A stretch of DNA of 64,000 nucleotides from Comamonadaceae bacterium (GTDB taxonomy: Bacteria > Pseudomonadota > Gammaproteobacteria > Burkholderiales > Burkholderiaceae_C): the NCBI GenBank assembly GCA_947452635.1, contig CANGEE010000001.1, positions 1 to 64,000 on the forward strand, in the 5' to 3' direction. Below the pieces are notes generated by a model. That model saw only the letters and a list, made by a program, of their open reading frames with translations, ran no database searches and was not told the DNA's origin. Numbering within the stretch: position 1 is the first letter of the stretch; each line of letters begins with the position of its first letter. Shown one piece after another: positions 44,355 to 52,974 of the stretch. A program made the position numbers and the translations under genes.

Positions 44355-45899
44355 TTAGTCGGCTTCGCCCCGCGAGACGGGGCGGCCCGAGCGAGCAGCC
44401 TTATCAGAGCCGGTCAATTGCAATACCCCGTCCTCCAGGCGACTCCAGCACAGGCTGAGCATGTCGGCCAGGTAGTTTTGATACACCCGCCAAGGTTTGC
44501 GATCGCCTTGCTGGGGCAGCAAGCCTGCGGCGCGCTGCACATAGCCGGATGAAAAATCAAAATAGGGCTGGGTTTGCACCTGCGGGTCTTTGCGCGGAAC
44601 GGCCTGTTGGTAGCCATGGGCTTGCATGTGTTTCAGCAAGCGACAAACATAATTGGCCGTTAAATCGGCTTTGAGCGTCCAGGAGGCATTGGTGTAGCCC
44701 ATGGCCATGAACACATTGGGCAGGTCGGACAACATCATGCCTTTGTAGGCCATGGCTTGGGCGGGGTTGAAGGCTTGGCCATCCAAGGTGAAGACAATGT
44801 CACCCAAGGCATTGAGCTGCAAGCCCGTGGCGCTGACGATGACGTCCGCATCCAGGTGTTGCCCGCTGCTCAGTTCCATGCCGGTGGGGGTGATGCGCGC
44901 GATGGTGTCGGTGACCACCGAGGCGCTTTGCTTGCGCAAGGCTTCAAACAAGTCCCCATTGGGCAACAAGCACACGCGCTGGTCCCAAGGGTTGTAGCGC
45001 GGCGTGAAGTGTTTGGCGGTGTCAAATTCAGGGCCCAGCTGCTGGGCCGCCAAGCCAATCATGTGGTGTTTGACTTTGTGCGGGTAACGCCGCGCCAGCC
45101 GGAAAAAATACATGCCCAGCCCGATGTTTTTCCAGCGCGTCAGGTGGTGGGCCCAGCGCTCTGGCAAAAAGCGCTGGAGTTTCAAGGCCAGCGCGTCTTC
45201 GGCGGGGCGCGTCACCATGTAAGTGGGTGAGCGTTGCAGCAGCGTCACGTGCGCCGCCGTGGCGGCCATGGCCGGCACCAGCGTGGCGGCTGTGGCACCG
45301 CTGCCAATCACCACCACCCGCTTGCCGCTGTAGTCAAGGTCTTGCGGCCAAAACTGGGGGTGCACCCAGGTGCCCTGAAAGGTGGACTGTCCTTCAAACG
45401 CGGGCTGGTGCGCCTGGGTGTAGCTGTAATAGCCGCTGCACAGGTACAAGAACCGGGTGCGCACGTGCTCTAGAGATCCATTGTCCAGCGACAAGGTGAC
45501 TTGCCAGCAGCATTGCGCCGATGACCAGTCGGCACGTTGCACTTTGCGGCCAAATTGAATCTGCGGTGTGATGCCAGTTTCATCTGCCGTGTTTTGGATG
45601 TAGCGCAGGATGGCCGGGCCGTCGGCAATCGCTTTGCGCTCAGTCCAGGGTTTGAACGCATAGCCCAAGGTGTGCATGTCGGAGTCTGAGCGCACACCGG
45701 GGTAACGAAACAGATCCCAGGTGCCGCCCAGCCGAGCCCGGGCTTCCACCAGCGTCCACCGTGTGTGCGGGCTTTGGGCTTGCAGATGCCGCGCCGCGCC
45801 GATGCCCGACAGGCCCGCGCCGACGATCAGCATCTCCGTGTCCAGGGTGTTTGTCGCTGGGCTGGTGCGTGGTGTGGCTGTGATGGGGGGGTGGGTCAT
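44355..45899 (-). CDS. Flavin-containing monooxygenase (Baeyer-Villiger-like)
   Basis: A 514-residue NADPH- and FAD-dependent monooxygenase. It has the FAD motif IVGAGLSGIGAARHL near residue 24, the Baeyer-Villiger/FMO segment ending FQGTWVHPQFWPQDLDYSGKR cut in two around residue 175, the NADP motif VVIGSGATAATLVPAM and the late ATGLQLN. The fingerprint FxGxxxHxxxW is present as FQGTWVHPQFW. The substrate could be a ketone, sulfide or amine. The start at 45899 (MTHPPIT) is chosen over one at 45968. Its stop is followed within a few bases by the J-domain gene, so they may share a transcript. Confidence 0.87.
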   Translation of the reverse strand: MTHPPITATPRTSPATNTLDTEMLIVGAGLSGIGAARHLQAQSPHTRWTLVEARARLGGTWDLFRYPGVRSDSDMHTLGYAFKPWTERKAIADGPAILRYIQNTADETGITPQIQFGRKVQRADWSSAQCCWQVTLSLDNGSLEHVRTRFLYLCSGYYSYTQAHQPAFEGQSTFQGTWVHPQFWPQDLDYSGKRVVVIGSGATAATLVPAMAATAAHVTLLQRSPTYMVTRPAEDALALKLQRFLPERWAHHLTRWKNIGLGMYFFRLARRYPHKVKHHMIGLAAQQLGPEFDTAKHFTPRYNPWDQRVCLLPNGDLFEALRKQSASVVTDTIARITPTGMELSSGQHLDADVIVSATGLQLNALGDIVFTLDGQAFNPAQAMAYKGMMLSDLPNVFMAMGYTNASWTLKADLTANYVCRLLKHMQAHGYQQAVPRKDPQVQTQPYFDFSSGYVQRAAGLLPQQGDRKPWRVYQNYLADMLSLCWSRLEDGVLQLTGSDKAARSGRPVSRGEAD

Positions 45900-45969
45900 G
45901 GCAGTTCCTGAGGGGCATTGAACTTTACAGGACTTGGTGAGCCGGTGTCCGTTCTTGTGGCATCGCAAG

Positions 45970-46503
45970 ATGAGTCAAAATACCCAGGCCCTCCCATTCA
46001 CAGAAAAGACCGCTTTGACCGACGACGCCCCTTTGACTCAAGAAGCCCGCGTGTGGCAAGACGAGATCTGGACCGCCCGCATCGTGAAAAACGAAGATGA
46101 CGATGGCTGGGCGGTGGCCATGTTCAAAATCGGGCAGGTTGAGCCCGCCTTGGTGGGACCCTGGACCATGGGGCGCGACAAAAAGAACCCCAAACCGCTG
46201 GACGGTAACTCCTTCATTACCCTGGTGAAAACCGCCAGCGAGTTTGTGCGCCGCTCTGAACAACAGTTGCACGCCAGCTTGCACCAGAGCCTGTCGGTGC
46301 AAGGGCCTTTGGGACGGGTCACCGTGCTGCTGGACATTGAACCGGACGACGAAAACCCCACCGCCAGCCTGAGCGCCCAGAATGAAGCGGGGGAGGTGTT
46401 GGTGCAGTGGAAAGTCGATGCCGCATTCAAATTCAACCGGCAGACGGTGCAAGCTTGGGTGGACGCGGGCATGAAGCAGCCCGCGCGCGCTGGGCAGTTC
46501 TGA
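45970..46503 (+). CDS. Hypothetical protein
   Basis: A 177-residue soluble protein with a conserved-looking core: VWQDEIWTARIVKNEDDDGWAV near 25-46, GPWTMGRDKKNPKPLDGNSF near 55-75 and a C-terminal beta-rich part. No signal peptide, membrane segment or catalytic motif is seen and I do not recognise it. It is divergent from the monooxygenase (about 70 bases between them) and 13 bases upstream of an MFS gene, so it may be co-transcribed with the transporter. Confidence 0.72.
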   Translation: MSQNTQALPFTEKTALTDDAPLTQEARVWQDEIWTARIVKNEDDDGWAVAMFKIGQVEPALVGPWTMGRDKKNPKPLDGNSFITLVKTASEFVRRSEQQLHASLHQSLSVQGPLGRVTVLLDIEPDDENPTASLSAQNEAGEVLVQWKVDAAFKFNRQTVQAWVDAGMKQPARAGQF

Positions 46504-46516
46504 CGCAAGGCTGCTT

Positions 46517-47680
46517 TTGTCTCAGTCTCAGCCTGCATTGCAACCTTGGCAAGTCTTGACGGGCGGCATTTGCGGCCTGGTGTTGACCATTGGTTTGGCG
46601 CGTTTTGCCTACACCCCCTTGCTGCCCAGTTTGCAAGCGCAAACCGGCTTGAGCGACGCCGCTGCGGGTGGCTTGGCCGCCATCAATTACGCCGGTTACA
46701 TCACCGGGGCCTTGGCCACGGCCTGGATCGACGACGTGCGCTGGCGCCACCGCCTCTACAGCATGGGCTTGTGGCTGGCGATCGCCACCACCGCGGCCAT
46801 GGCTTTGAGCGACTGGATGCCCGCCTGGGCCCTGTGGCGCTACCTGGGCGGCTTGTGTGGCGCGGCCGGTATGTTGCTGGGTTCGGGTTTGGTCTTGGGC
46901 TGGTTGATGCGGCAAGGCCGACGCCCTGAGTTGGGGGTATTTTTCATGGGCATTGGCCTGTCCATCATCGTCACCGCCGTGGGTTCCTGGGGTTTGGCGC
47001 AATGGTGGCCGGTTTGGTCTGACCAGTGGTTGGCTTTGTCCTTGGTGGGCGTGGTCTTTTTCATTCCCGCCTGGCGATGGCGCCCACCGGTGCCGCCACA
47101 GGTGGCGGCGGCATCCTCAGCCACGGCAGCCGTGTCGCGCCGTTGGTTGCTGACCATGGCGGGCAGCTATTTCGCGGCGGGCTGGGGTTTTGTCATCAGC
47201 GCCACCTTCACGGTGGCCATGGTTGAGCGAGAACCGGCTTTGGCCGGGCAGGGCGCTTGGGCCTGGGCATTGGTGGGTTTGGCGGCCATGCCCGCCGTGT
47301 TTGTCTGGGACCGCGTGGCGCGCCGCATCGGCGATACGCGCGCTTTGCTGTTGGCGTTTGGCTTGCAAACCGTCGCCATTGTGCTGCCGGCACTTTCGGG
47401 CTCTTTGGCCGCCGCATTGGCCGGGGCCTTGGGCTATGGCGCGACTTTCATTGGCATTGTCAGCCTGACGCTGGCCTTGGTCGGGCGTCGCTCGCCCAAT
47501 AACCCGGGCAAAGCCATGGCGCGTTTGACCCTCAGCTATGGCGCAGCGCAAATCATCGCCCCGGTGGTGGCCGGGGCCATGGCGCAGGCCACAGGCACTT
47601 TTCACGGGGCTTTATGGGTCACCGCCGCCGTGATGGCCGGGGGCATGGGCTTGCTGGCGACCTTGCCTGAAGAGGTCTGA
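46517..47680 (+). CDS. MFS transporter, YbfB/YjiJ type
   Basis: A 387-residue transporter with about twelve membrane segments. The start LTGGICGLVLTIGLARFAYTPLLP is typical of YbfB/YjiJ members, as are LAAINYAGYITGALA and SYGAAQIIAPVVAGAMA. The substrate is unknown. The start codon is TTG at 46517 with CAAGG seven bases before it; no ATG is available in the first segment. Probably co-transcribed with the hypothetical protein upstream. Confidence 0.88.
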   Translation: MSQSQPALQPWQVLTGGICGLVLTIGLARFAYTPLLPSLQAQTGLSDAAAGGLAAINYAGYITGALATAWIDDVRWRHRLYSMGLWLAIATTAAMALSDWMPAWALWRYLGGLCGAAGMLLGSGLVLGWLMRQGRRPELGVFFMGIGLSIIVTAVGSWGLAQWWPVWSDQWLALSLVGVVFFIPAWRWRPPVPPQVAAASSATAAVSRRWLLTMAGSYFAAGWGFVISATFTVAMVEREPALAGQGAWAWALVGLAAMPAVFVWDRVARRIGDTRALLLAFGLQTVAIVLPALSGSLAAALAGALGYGATFIGIVSLTLALVGRRSPNNPGKAMARLTLSYGAAQIIAPVVAGAMAQATGTFHGALWVTAAVMAGGMGLLATLPEEV

Positions 47681-47771
47681 GTTTCACCTCTCCATGCACA
47701 CAGATGCGTGTGCGGCGAAAAGCCCTTGAATCGCACTTCGCATGGATCACGCATCAAACCCCCATGAATCC

Positions 47772-48479
47772 TTAAATGCCGTTGCTGTGCAACTGCACCA
47801 AGCCCTTGGGTGTGTTCAGTGTGGCAATGATGTCCGGCGTGCCTTCTGTGATCGCCACGCTGCTCAAACCTATGGCAGCAAATGCCGCTTGCAACTTGTC
47901 GGCACTCGGGTGTTGCACAGCCAAACTGTGCAGCGTGACGCCTGAGCGCGGCAGGCTGTTGCGTGGGTGCAGGCGTAGCGGATCCGTGGCCACCGGTTTG
48001 CCCCATTGAATCAGGCTGGGCAAGGTGCCGTTGAACAGGCGTTGACCATCTGCACGCACCGAAATTTGCCAATTCAAAACGCCCTTGGAGGTGCGGCGAC
48101 TGGCGTGCACCGCAGGCCCCCGGTCGATGGCGACCATGCGCAGCGCCATGCGCGCGGCCAACAAATCAGGGGTGCTGGCGACAAAATGCAGCAAGCGCGG
48201 CGCTTTCGCCACTTCAGCGCGGACAGTCTCGTCATCCATGTCGAACCAACGCGTGGGCTGCTTCTTTTTGGGCCGCACCGCATGCGGGTTGATGGCGATG
48301 ATTTCCAAATACGCCAAGGGGTTTTCGGGGGTGGCGATTTTGAACAAACGGTTGTGCGTGCCGTACAACTCGTGTTCGCCGCCAGGTCCGGGCGTGATGC
48401 CCAGGGTGGCTTCGCACCACTGAACGCCGGCCTGCAAATCGGCCGCAACCACCACCAAATGATCGATTTCTGTTTTCAT
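47772..48479 (-). CDS. VOC family protein (glyoxalase-like domain)
   Basis: A 235-residue protein of the glyoxalase/bleomycin resistance superfamily, of the glyoxalase-like domain 3 kind. The first module has IDHLVVVAADLQAGVQWCEATLG, the metal ligand His in DHLVV and the Glu in LEIIAINP; a second module is near 110-235 with HSLAVQHPSADKLQ. The reaction is unknown. It is convergent with the MFS gene. Confidence 0.85.
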   Translation of the reverse strand: MKTEIDHLVVVAADLQAGVQWCEATLGITPGPGGEHELYGTHNRLFKIATPENPLAYLEIIAINPHAVRPKKKQPTRWFDMDDETVRAEVAKAPRLLHFVASTPDLLAARMALRMVAIDRGPAVHASRRTSKGVLNWQISVRADGQRLFNGTLPSLIQWGKPVATDPLRLHPRNSLPRSGVTLHSLAVQHPSADKLQAAFAAIGLSSVAITEGTPDIIATLNTPKGLVQLHSNGI

Positions 48480-48647
48480 GGCCCCGACCTTACCACCGTG
48501 GCGCTGGGGGCTGTGCGGCGAAAACAGATGCAGCCATGGCCTTGCCAGCTATGCCCGGGGTGACAGCCGACGGGCTTGTTTTCGGTTGAAATTATCGGCA
48601 GGGCCTTGAACACGGTTGTTCAGCTTATGAACTGAAGGAGACTCCCC

Positions 48648-49412
48648 ATGAATTTGTTTGACCTGAGTGGCCAAGTGGCCATCATCACAGGATCGTCCCG
48701 TGGCATTGGCCGTGCGATTGCCGAGCGCATGGCCCAGCATGGGGCCAAAGTGGTGATTTCGTCGCGCAAAAAAGAAGCGTGTGAAGAGGTGGCTCACGCT
48801 ATTCAAGCGCAATACGGCGCGGACAGCGCCATCGCGGTGCCTGCCAACATCTCGTCCAAAGACGAGTTGCAAGCGCTGGTGGATCAGACCATGGCGCATT
48901 GGGGCAAGGTCGATGTGCTGGTGTGCAATGCGGCCAGCAACCCCTATTACGGCCCGCAAGCAGGGATCGCAGACGCCCAGTTCCGCAAAATTTTGGACAA
49001 CAACATCATTGCCAACCATTGGTTGATCAGCATGGCTGCGCCGCAAATGGTGGCGCGCAAGGCGGGCTCGATCATCATTGTGTCGTCGATCGGTGGCTTG
49101 CGTGGCTCCTCGGTGATCGGTGCTTACTGCATCAGCAAAGCAGCGGACATGCAACTGGCGCGCAACTTGGCGGTGGAATACGGGCCGCACAACATCCGGG
49201 TCAATTGCATTGCGCCGGGTTTGATCAAAACAGACTTCGCCCGTGCGCTGTGGGAGGATGAGACCATGTTGGCACAGCGCACCGCCACCACGCCCCTGCG
49301 CAGAATCGGGGAGCCCGACGAAATTGCAGGTGCTGCCGTGTTCCTGGCCTCGGCGGCCGGTTCGTTCATGACGGGCCAGAGTTTGGTGGTGGATGGGGGC
49401 GTGACCATCTGA
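48648..49412 (+). CDS. SDR family oxidoreductase (FabG-like)
   Basis: A 254-residue classical short-chain dehydrogenase. The cofactor motif is TGSSRGIGRAIAERM, NAAS replaces NAG, the catalytic Ser is in IIVSSIGG, and the Tyr-x-x-x-Lys is in GAYCISKAADM. The C-terminus has GEPDEIAGAAVFLAS and TGQSLVVDGG. A reductase of 3-oxoacyl or related carbonyl compounds is likely; it resembles DHRS4-type members. AAGGAG lies before the ATG. Confidence 0.92.
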   Translation: MNLFDLSGQVAIITGSSRGIGRAIAERMAQHGAKVVISSRKKEACEEVAHAIQAQYGADSAIAVPANISSKDELQALVDQTMAHWGKVDVLVCNAASNPYYGPQAGIADAQFRKILDNNIIANHWLISMAAPQMVARKAGSIIIVSSIGGLRGSSVIGAYCISKAADMQLARNLAVEYGPHNIRVNCIAPGLIKTDFARALWEDETMLAQRTATTPLRRIGEPDEIAGAAVFLASAAGSFMTGQSLVVDGGVTI

Positions 49413-49430
49413 TCCGGGGCAGGATCCGAT

Positions 49431-49976
49431 TCAGCGCGTGGGATCGCTGTCGGCGCGATCCACTCGTCTGGCCCCGGTGAACCGTTTGTTCCAATAGGCT
49501 TCACGCATATCGTCCACCCGCACCGAGGAGCCGGTGTGCGGAGAGTGGATGAATTTGCCATCGCCCACGTAAATGCCCACGTGGCTGAAGGTGCGTTTCA
49601 TGGTGTTGAAAAACACCAGGTCGCCGGGTTTGAGTTCGTTGCGTTCAATGGATTGGGTGGCTTTGGCCTGTTCATCGGCGCGTCGTGGCAGCACCAAACC
49701 GATGGATTGCTCATACATGTGGCGCACAAAGCCGCTGCAGTCAAAACCTGTGTTTTCATTGGCGCCGCCGCGTCGATAAGGTACGCCCAGCAAGCCCATG
49801 GCCTGGACCACCAAATCGGTGGCTTTACCGCTCATGGTCTGGCGCGCTTGGGTGAAGTGGTCTCCCAGTTGCGCCACCAAGCCTTTTTCTAAGGCTTGGC
49901 GGTCCAGCTCGTCATCGGTGGGGGCAGCCCCCACAGAAAAGCTCGCCCAGATCAGCAGTAAAAACAAAAAACGCAT
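49431..49976 (-). CDS. NlpC/P60 family cell-wall peptidase (C40)
   Basis: A 181-residue secreted peptidase. It has a short signal peptide (MRFLFLLLIWASFSVGA), then an NlpC/P60 domain (about 55-175) with the catalytic Cys in NTGFDCSGFVRHMY and the catalytic His in FSHVGIYVGDGKFIHSP. It would cut peptide bonds in peptidoglycan stems in the periplasm. It stands alone, convergent with the SDR gene and divergent from the isochorismatase-like gene. Confidence 0.92.
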   Translation of the reverse strand: MRFLFLLLIWASFSVGAAPTDDELDRQALEKGLVAQLGDHFTQARQTMSGKATDLVVQAMGLLGVPYRRGGANENTGFDCSGFVRHMYEQSIGLVLPRRADEQAKATQSIERNELKPGDLVFFNTMKRTFSHVGIYVGDGKFIHSPHTGSSVRVDDMREAYWNKRFTGARRVDRADSDPTR

Positions 49977-50013
49977 AGTTTTTGATCATAACCATAAGAT
50001 CTTGCGGCGTCAA

Positions 50014-50028
50014 TTAACTTCAAGTTAA
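50014..50028. promoter_or_regulatory. Perfect 7-1-7 dyad in an AT-rich divergent promoter region
   Basis: TTAACTT-C-AAGTTAA lies in the 169-base AT-rich gap between the NlpC/P60 gene and the isochorismatase-like gene. Its form fits an operator for a homodimeric regulator; which one is unknown. Confidence 0.4.
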
Positions 50029-50145
50029 ATATAAGTTGATGTCCCTAAGGCATTGAAATATATTGAATTTGTCAATTTAATCAGTTTGATGGGGCGTCCT
50101 CGCAAGCCTGCGACAATAGGGCGTCATCATTCATTGGAATTCAAA

Positions 50146-50748
50146 ATGCTTTTGGAATTGTCTGATTCCCAGTTGGTGTTGGTGGATTACCAAACCCGTT
50201 TATTTCCCGCCATGTTCGAAGCTGACAAGGCCTGGCATAACGCGACCGTGCTGGCGCAATTGGCTCAGCGGCTGGAAGTGCCTACTTGGGGGACGGCGCA
50301 AAATCCCTCGGGTTTGGGCGAGCTGGCGCCCGCCATCAGCGCCCATTGCCAACGGGTTTTGGCCAAAATGCAATTCAGCGCCATGGAGGAGGGCTTGGGC
50401 GAGTGGCTCCAACCCGAACCCCAAGCCCCCAAAGGGAATGCGCGCAGTTTGCCCAAACACTTGCAAAAAAACATCCCTGGCGCGGCTGAACGCAAGACGA
50501 TCGTGATTGCCGGTTGCGAAGCCCATGTGTGTTTGCTGCAAACCGCTTTGGATTTGCTTGAAGATGAATATGAGGTTTGGGTGGTGACCGATGCCTGTAC
50601 CTCACGCACCGAACGCAACCGGGATGCTGCTTTTGACCGTTTGGCTGGTGCGGGCGCTGAATTGTTGACCACTGAAATGGTGGGGTTTGAGTGGTTGCGC
50701 AGCGCTGAACATCCCGAATTCAAATTTTGGCAAGGCTTGATCACCTGA
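50146..50748 (+). CDS. Isochorismatase-like cysteine hydrolase
   Basis: A 200-residue protein of the isochorismatase-like superfamily. The catalytic Asp is in LVLVDYQTRL (about 15-24) and the catalytic Cys in VIAGCEAHVCLLQTALDLL (Cys125 in GCEA or Cys130 in HVCL; the latter is the usual position). The basic residue is probably Lys in VLAKMQFSAM. The reaction could be hydrolysis of a nicotinamide-like amide. The start at ATG 50146 (MLLELSDSQL) is preferred over upstream ATGs that lack family-like sequence. Confidence 0.85.
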   Translation: MLLELSDSQLVLVDYQTRLFPAMFEADKAWHNATVLAQLAQRLEVPTWGTAQNPSGLGELAPAISAHCQRVLAKMQFSAMEEGLGEWLQPEPQAPKGNARSLPKHLQKNIPGAAERKTIVIAGCEAHVCLLQTALDLLEDEYEVWVVTDACTSRTERNRDAAFDRLAGAGAELLTTEMVGFEWLRSAEHPEFKFWQGLIT

Positions 50749-50867
50749 GCTCCTTTCCTTTGAAAGTCAGTTTGTAGCAAGTCCCTCATGAATAATTATG
50801 AATTCAGAAGACGTCTGGGCCCAGCGGTACCGGACCAGTCACTGATTCATATTTTGAGGAGATCTCC

Positions 50868-52766
50868 ATGACCCGCTTTGCTGACTTTCACGCTCGCTCG
50901 ATCCATGATCGGGATGCTTTTTGGGCAGAGCAAGCGCAAAGAGTGGACTGGAAAGTGCCGCCGCAGCAAATTTGCGACTACAGCCACCCGCCATTTGCCA
51001 AGTGGTTCGTGGGCGGCGAGACCAATTTGTGCCACAACGCGGTCGATCGCCATCTCCAAGACCGTGCTGAGCAGGCTGCTTTGATCTTTGTGTCGACCGA
51101 GACCGACCAAGAAAAAACCTACACCTATCGCGAGTTGCATGCAGAAGTGCAGCGCATGGCCGCCATCTTGCAAGACTTGGGCGTGGTCAAAGGCGACCGG
51201 GTGCTGATTTACATGCCCATGATTGCCGAGGCGGCTTTTGCCATGTTGGCTTGCGTGCGTTTGGGCGCGATTCACTCGGTGGTGTTTGGCGGTTTTGCCT
51301 CGCACTCGCTGGCCAGCCGGATTGAAGACGCTTCACCCAAAGTCATCATCAGCGCCGATGCCGGTTCGCGCGGCGGCAAGGCCGTGGCTTACAAGCCGCT
51401 GCTCGATGAGGGGATTCGCCTGTCGGCGCACAAGCCTGATAAGGTCTTGATGGTGGACCGTCATTTGGTGGCTTTCACGCCTGTGGCGGGTCGTGACGTG
51501 GACTACGCCAGCGCGCGCGCCCAACACATGGACACCATCGTGCCCTGTGTCTGGGTCGAGTCCACGCATCCCAGCTACACCTTGTACACCTCGGGCACCA
51601 CCGGCAAGCCCAAAGGCGTGCAGCGCGACACGGGGGGGTACACCGTGGCCCTGGCGTCGAGCATTCCTCTGATTTACCAAAGCCAACCCGGCGACACCTT
51701 TTTTTGCACCAGCGACATCGGCTGGGTGGTGGGCCACAGCTACATCATTTACGCCCCATTGATTGGCGGCATGGCCACCATCATGTACGAGGGCTTGCCG
51801 ACCCGGCCGGATGGCGGCATTTGGTGGAGCTTGGTTGAAAAGTACAAGGTCAACGTCATGTTCAGCGCGCCCACCGCCATCCGGGTGTTGAAAAAGCAAG
51901 ACCCTGCGCTGCTCTCCAAATACGACTTGTCCAGCCTCAAAGCCCTGTTTTTAGCCGGCGAGCCGCTGGATGAGCCCACGGCCAAATGGATTTCTGAGGG
52001 TTTGAACGGTAAAGCCATCATTGACAACTACTGGCAGACCGAAACCGGCTGGCCGATTTTGACCATTTGCAATGGCGTGGAAAAAGCACCCAGTAAGTTC
52101 GGTTCGCCAGGTAAAGCGGTGTACGGCTACAACGTCAAATTGGTGGACGACCAAACCGGCGAAGAGTTGACCGGCGCGAACCAAAAAGGCGTGTTGACCA
52201 TCGAAGGCCCCTTGCCACCCGGTAATTTGCAGACCATTTGGAGGGACGACCAGCGCTTTGTGAACACTTACTGGAAAACCGTGCCGGGCAAGCTGGTCTA
52301 CAGCACCTTTGACTGGGCGGTGCGCGATGAAGATGGTTATTTCTTCATCTTGGGTCGCACCGATGATGTGATCAACGTCGCCGGTCATCGTTTGGGGACG
52401 CGTGAAATTGAAGAGAGCATTTCCAGTCACCCCAATATCGCGGAAGTGGCTGTGGTCGGCGTCGCCGATCAGCTCAAGGGCCAGGTGGCCATGGCTTTTG
52501 CCATCGTCAAAGACAGCTCGGGCCTGCTAGATGCCGCTTCCCGCCTCAAGCTCGAAGGCGAAGTGATGAAGGTGGTGGACTCGCAACTGGGCGCGGTGGC
52601 GCGTCCATCACGGGTGCTGTTTGTCAGTGCTTTGCCCAAGACGCGCAGTGGCAAGTTGTTACGCCGTGCCATTCAGGCGGTGGCTGAGGGCCGTGATCCG
52701 GGTGACCTGACCACCATGGACGATCCCGCCGCCTTGCAGCAGATTGTCGATTTGATCCAGATTTAA
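50868..52766 (+). CDS. prpE: Propionyl-CoA synthetase
   Basis: PrpE activates propionate to propionyl-CoA through an acyl-adenylate. The 632-residue protein shows the AMP-binding motif YTSGTTGKPKGVQRDTGG, which with GVQRDTGGY is typical of PrpE, the DNYWQTETGWP motif, the hinge GRTDDVINVAGHRLGTREI, and the C-terminal catalytic Lys in PKTRSGKLLRR, a target of acetylation in related enzymes. GAGGAG precedes the ATG. No prpBCD genes are close, and an intrinsic terminator follows, so it is a single transcript. Confidence 0.96.
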   Translation: MTRFADFHARSIHDRDAFWAEQAQRVDWKVPPQQICDYSHPPFAKWFVGGETNLCHNAVDRHLQDRAEQAALIFVSTETDQEKTYTYRELHAEVQRMAAILQDLGVVKGDRVLIYMPMIAEAAFAMLACVRLGAIHSVVFGGFASHSLASRIEDASPKVIISADAGSRGGKAVAYKPLLDEGIRLSAHKPDKVLMVDRHLVAFTPVAGRDVDYASARAQHMDTIVPCVWVESTHPSYTLYTSGTTGKPKGVQRDTGGYTVALASSIPLIYQSQPGDTFFCTSDIGWVVGHSYIIYAPLIGGMATIMYEGLPTRPDGGIWWSLVEKYKVNVMFSAPTAIRVLKKQDPALLSKYDLSSLKALFLAGEPLDEPTAKWISEGLNGKAIIDNYWQTETGWPILTICNGVEKAPSKFGSPGKAVYGYNVKLVDDQTGEELTGANQKGVLTIEGPLPPGNLQTIWRDDQRFVNTYWKTVPGKLVYSTFDWAVRDEDGYFFILGRTDDVINVAGHRLGTREIEESISSHPNIAEVAVVGVADQLKGQVAMAFAIVKDSSGLLDAASRLKLEGEVMKVVDSQLGAVARPSRVLFVSALPKTRSGKLLRRAIQAVAEGRDPGDLTTMDDPAALQQIVDLIQI

Positions 52767-52773
52767 CCGCCAT

Positions 52774-52796
52774 GGCCCCAGGAATGGGGCCTTTTT
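52774..52796 (+). terminator. Intrinsic terminator of prpE
   Basis: GGCCCC, loop AGGAAT, GGGGCC followed by five T, eight bases past the prpE stop. The following 178 bases before sucA hold its promoter and leader, without a gene I can support. Confidence 0.88.
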
Positions 52797-52974
52797 CATG
52801 ACAGTTTCTTTTCAGGGCTTGTAAGTTAGATCGCGGTCAAGCCATGGCACAATCGAGGATGTACTCAGGCCCTTCCCATGCCACAGTCGCATCCGCCAAC
52901 CGGTCAAGCCGTGTCGCGGAAGGTAAATATCAACCAACTCATGTTTCCTTCAGGGAGACAAAGGTCAGCGAAAA

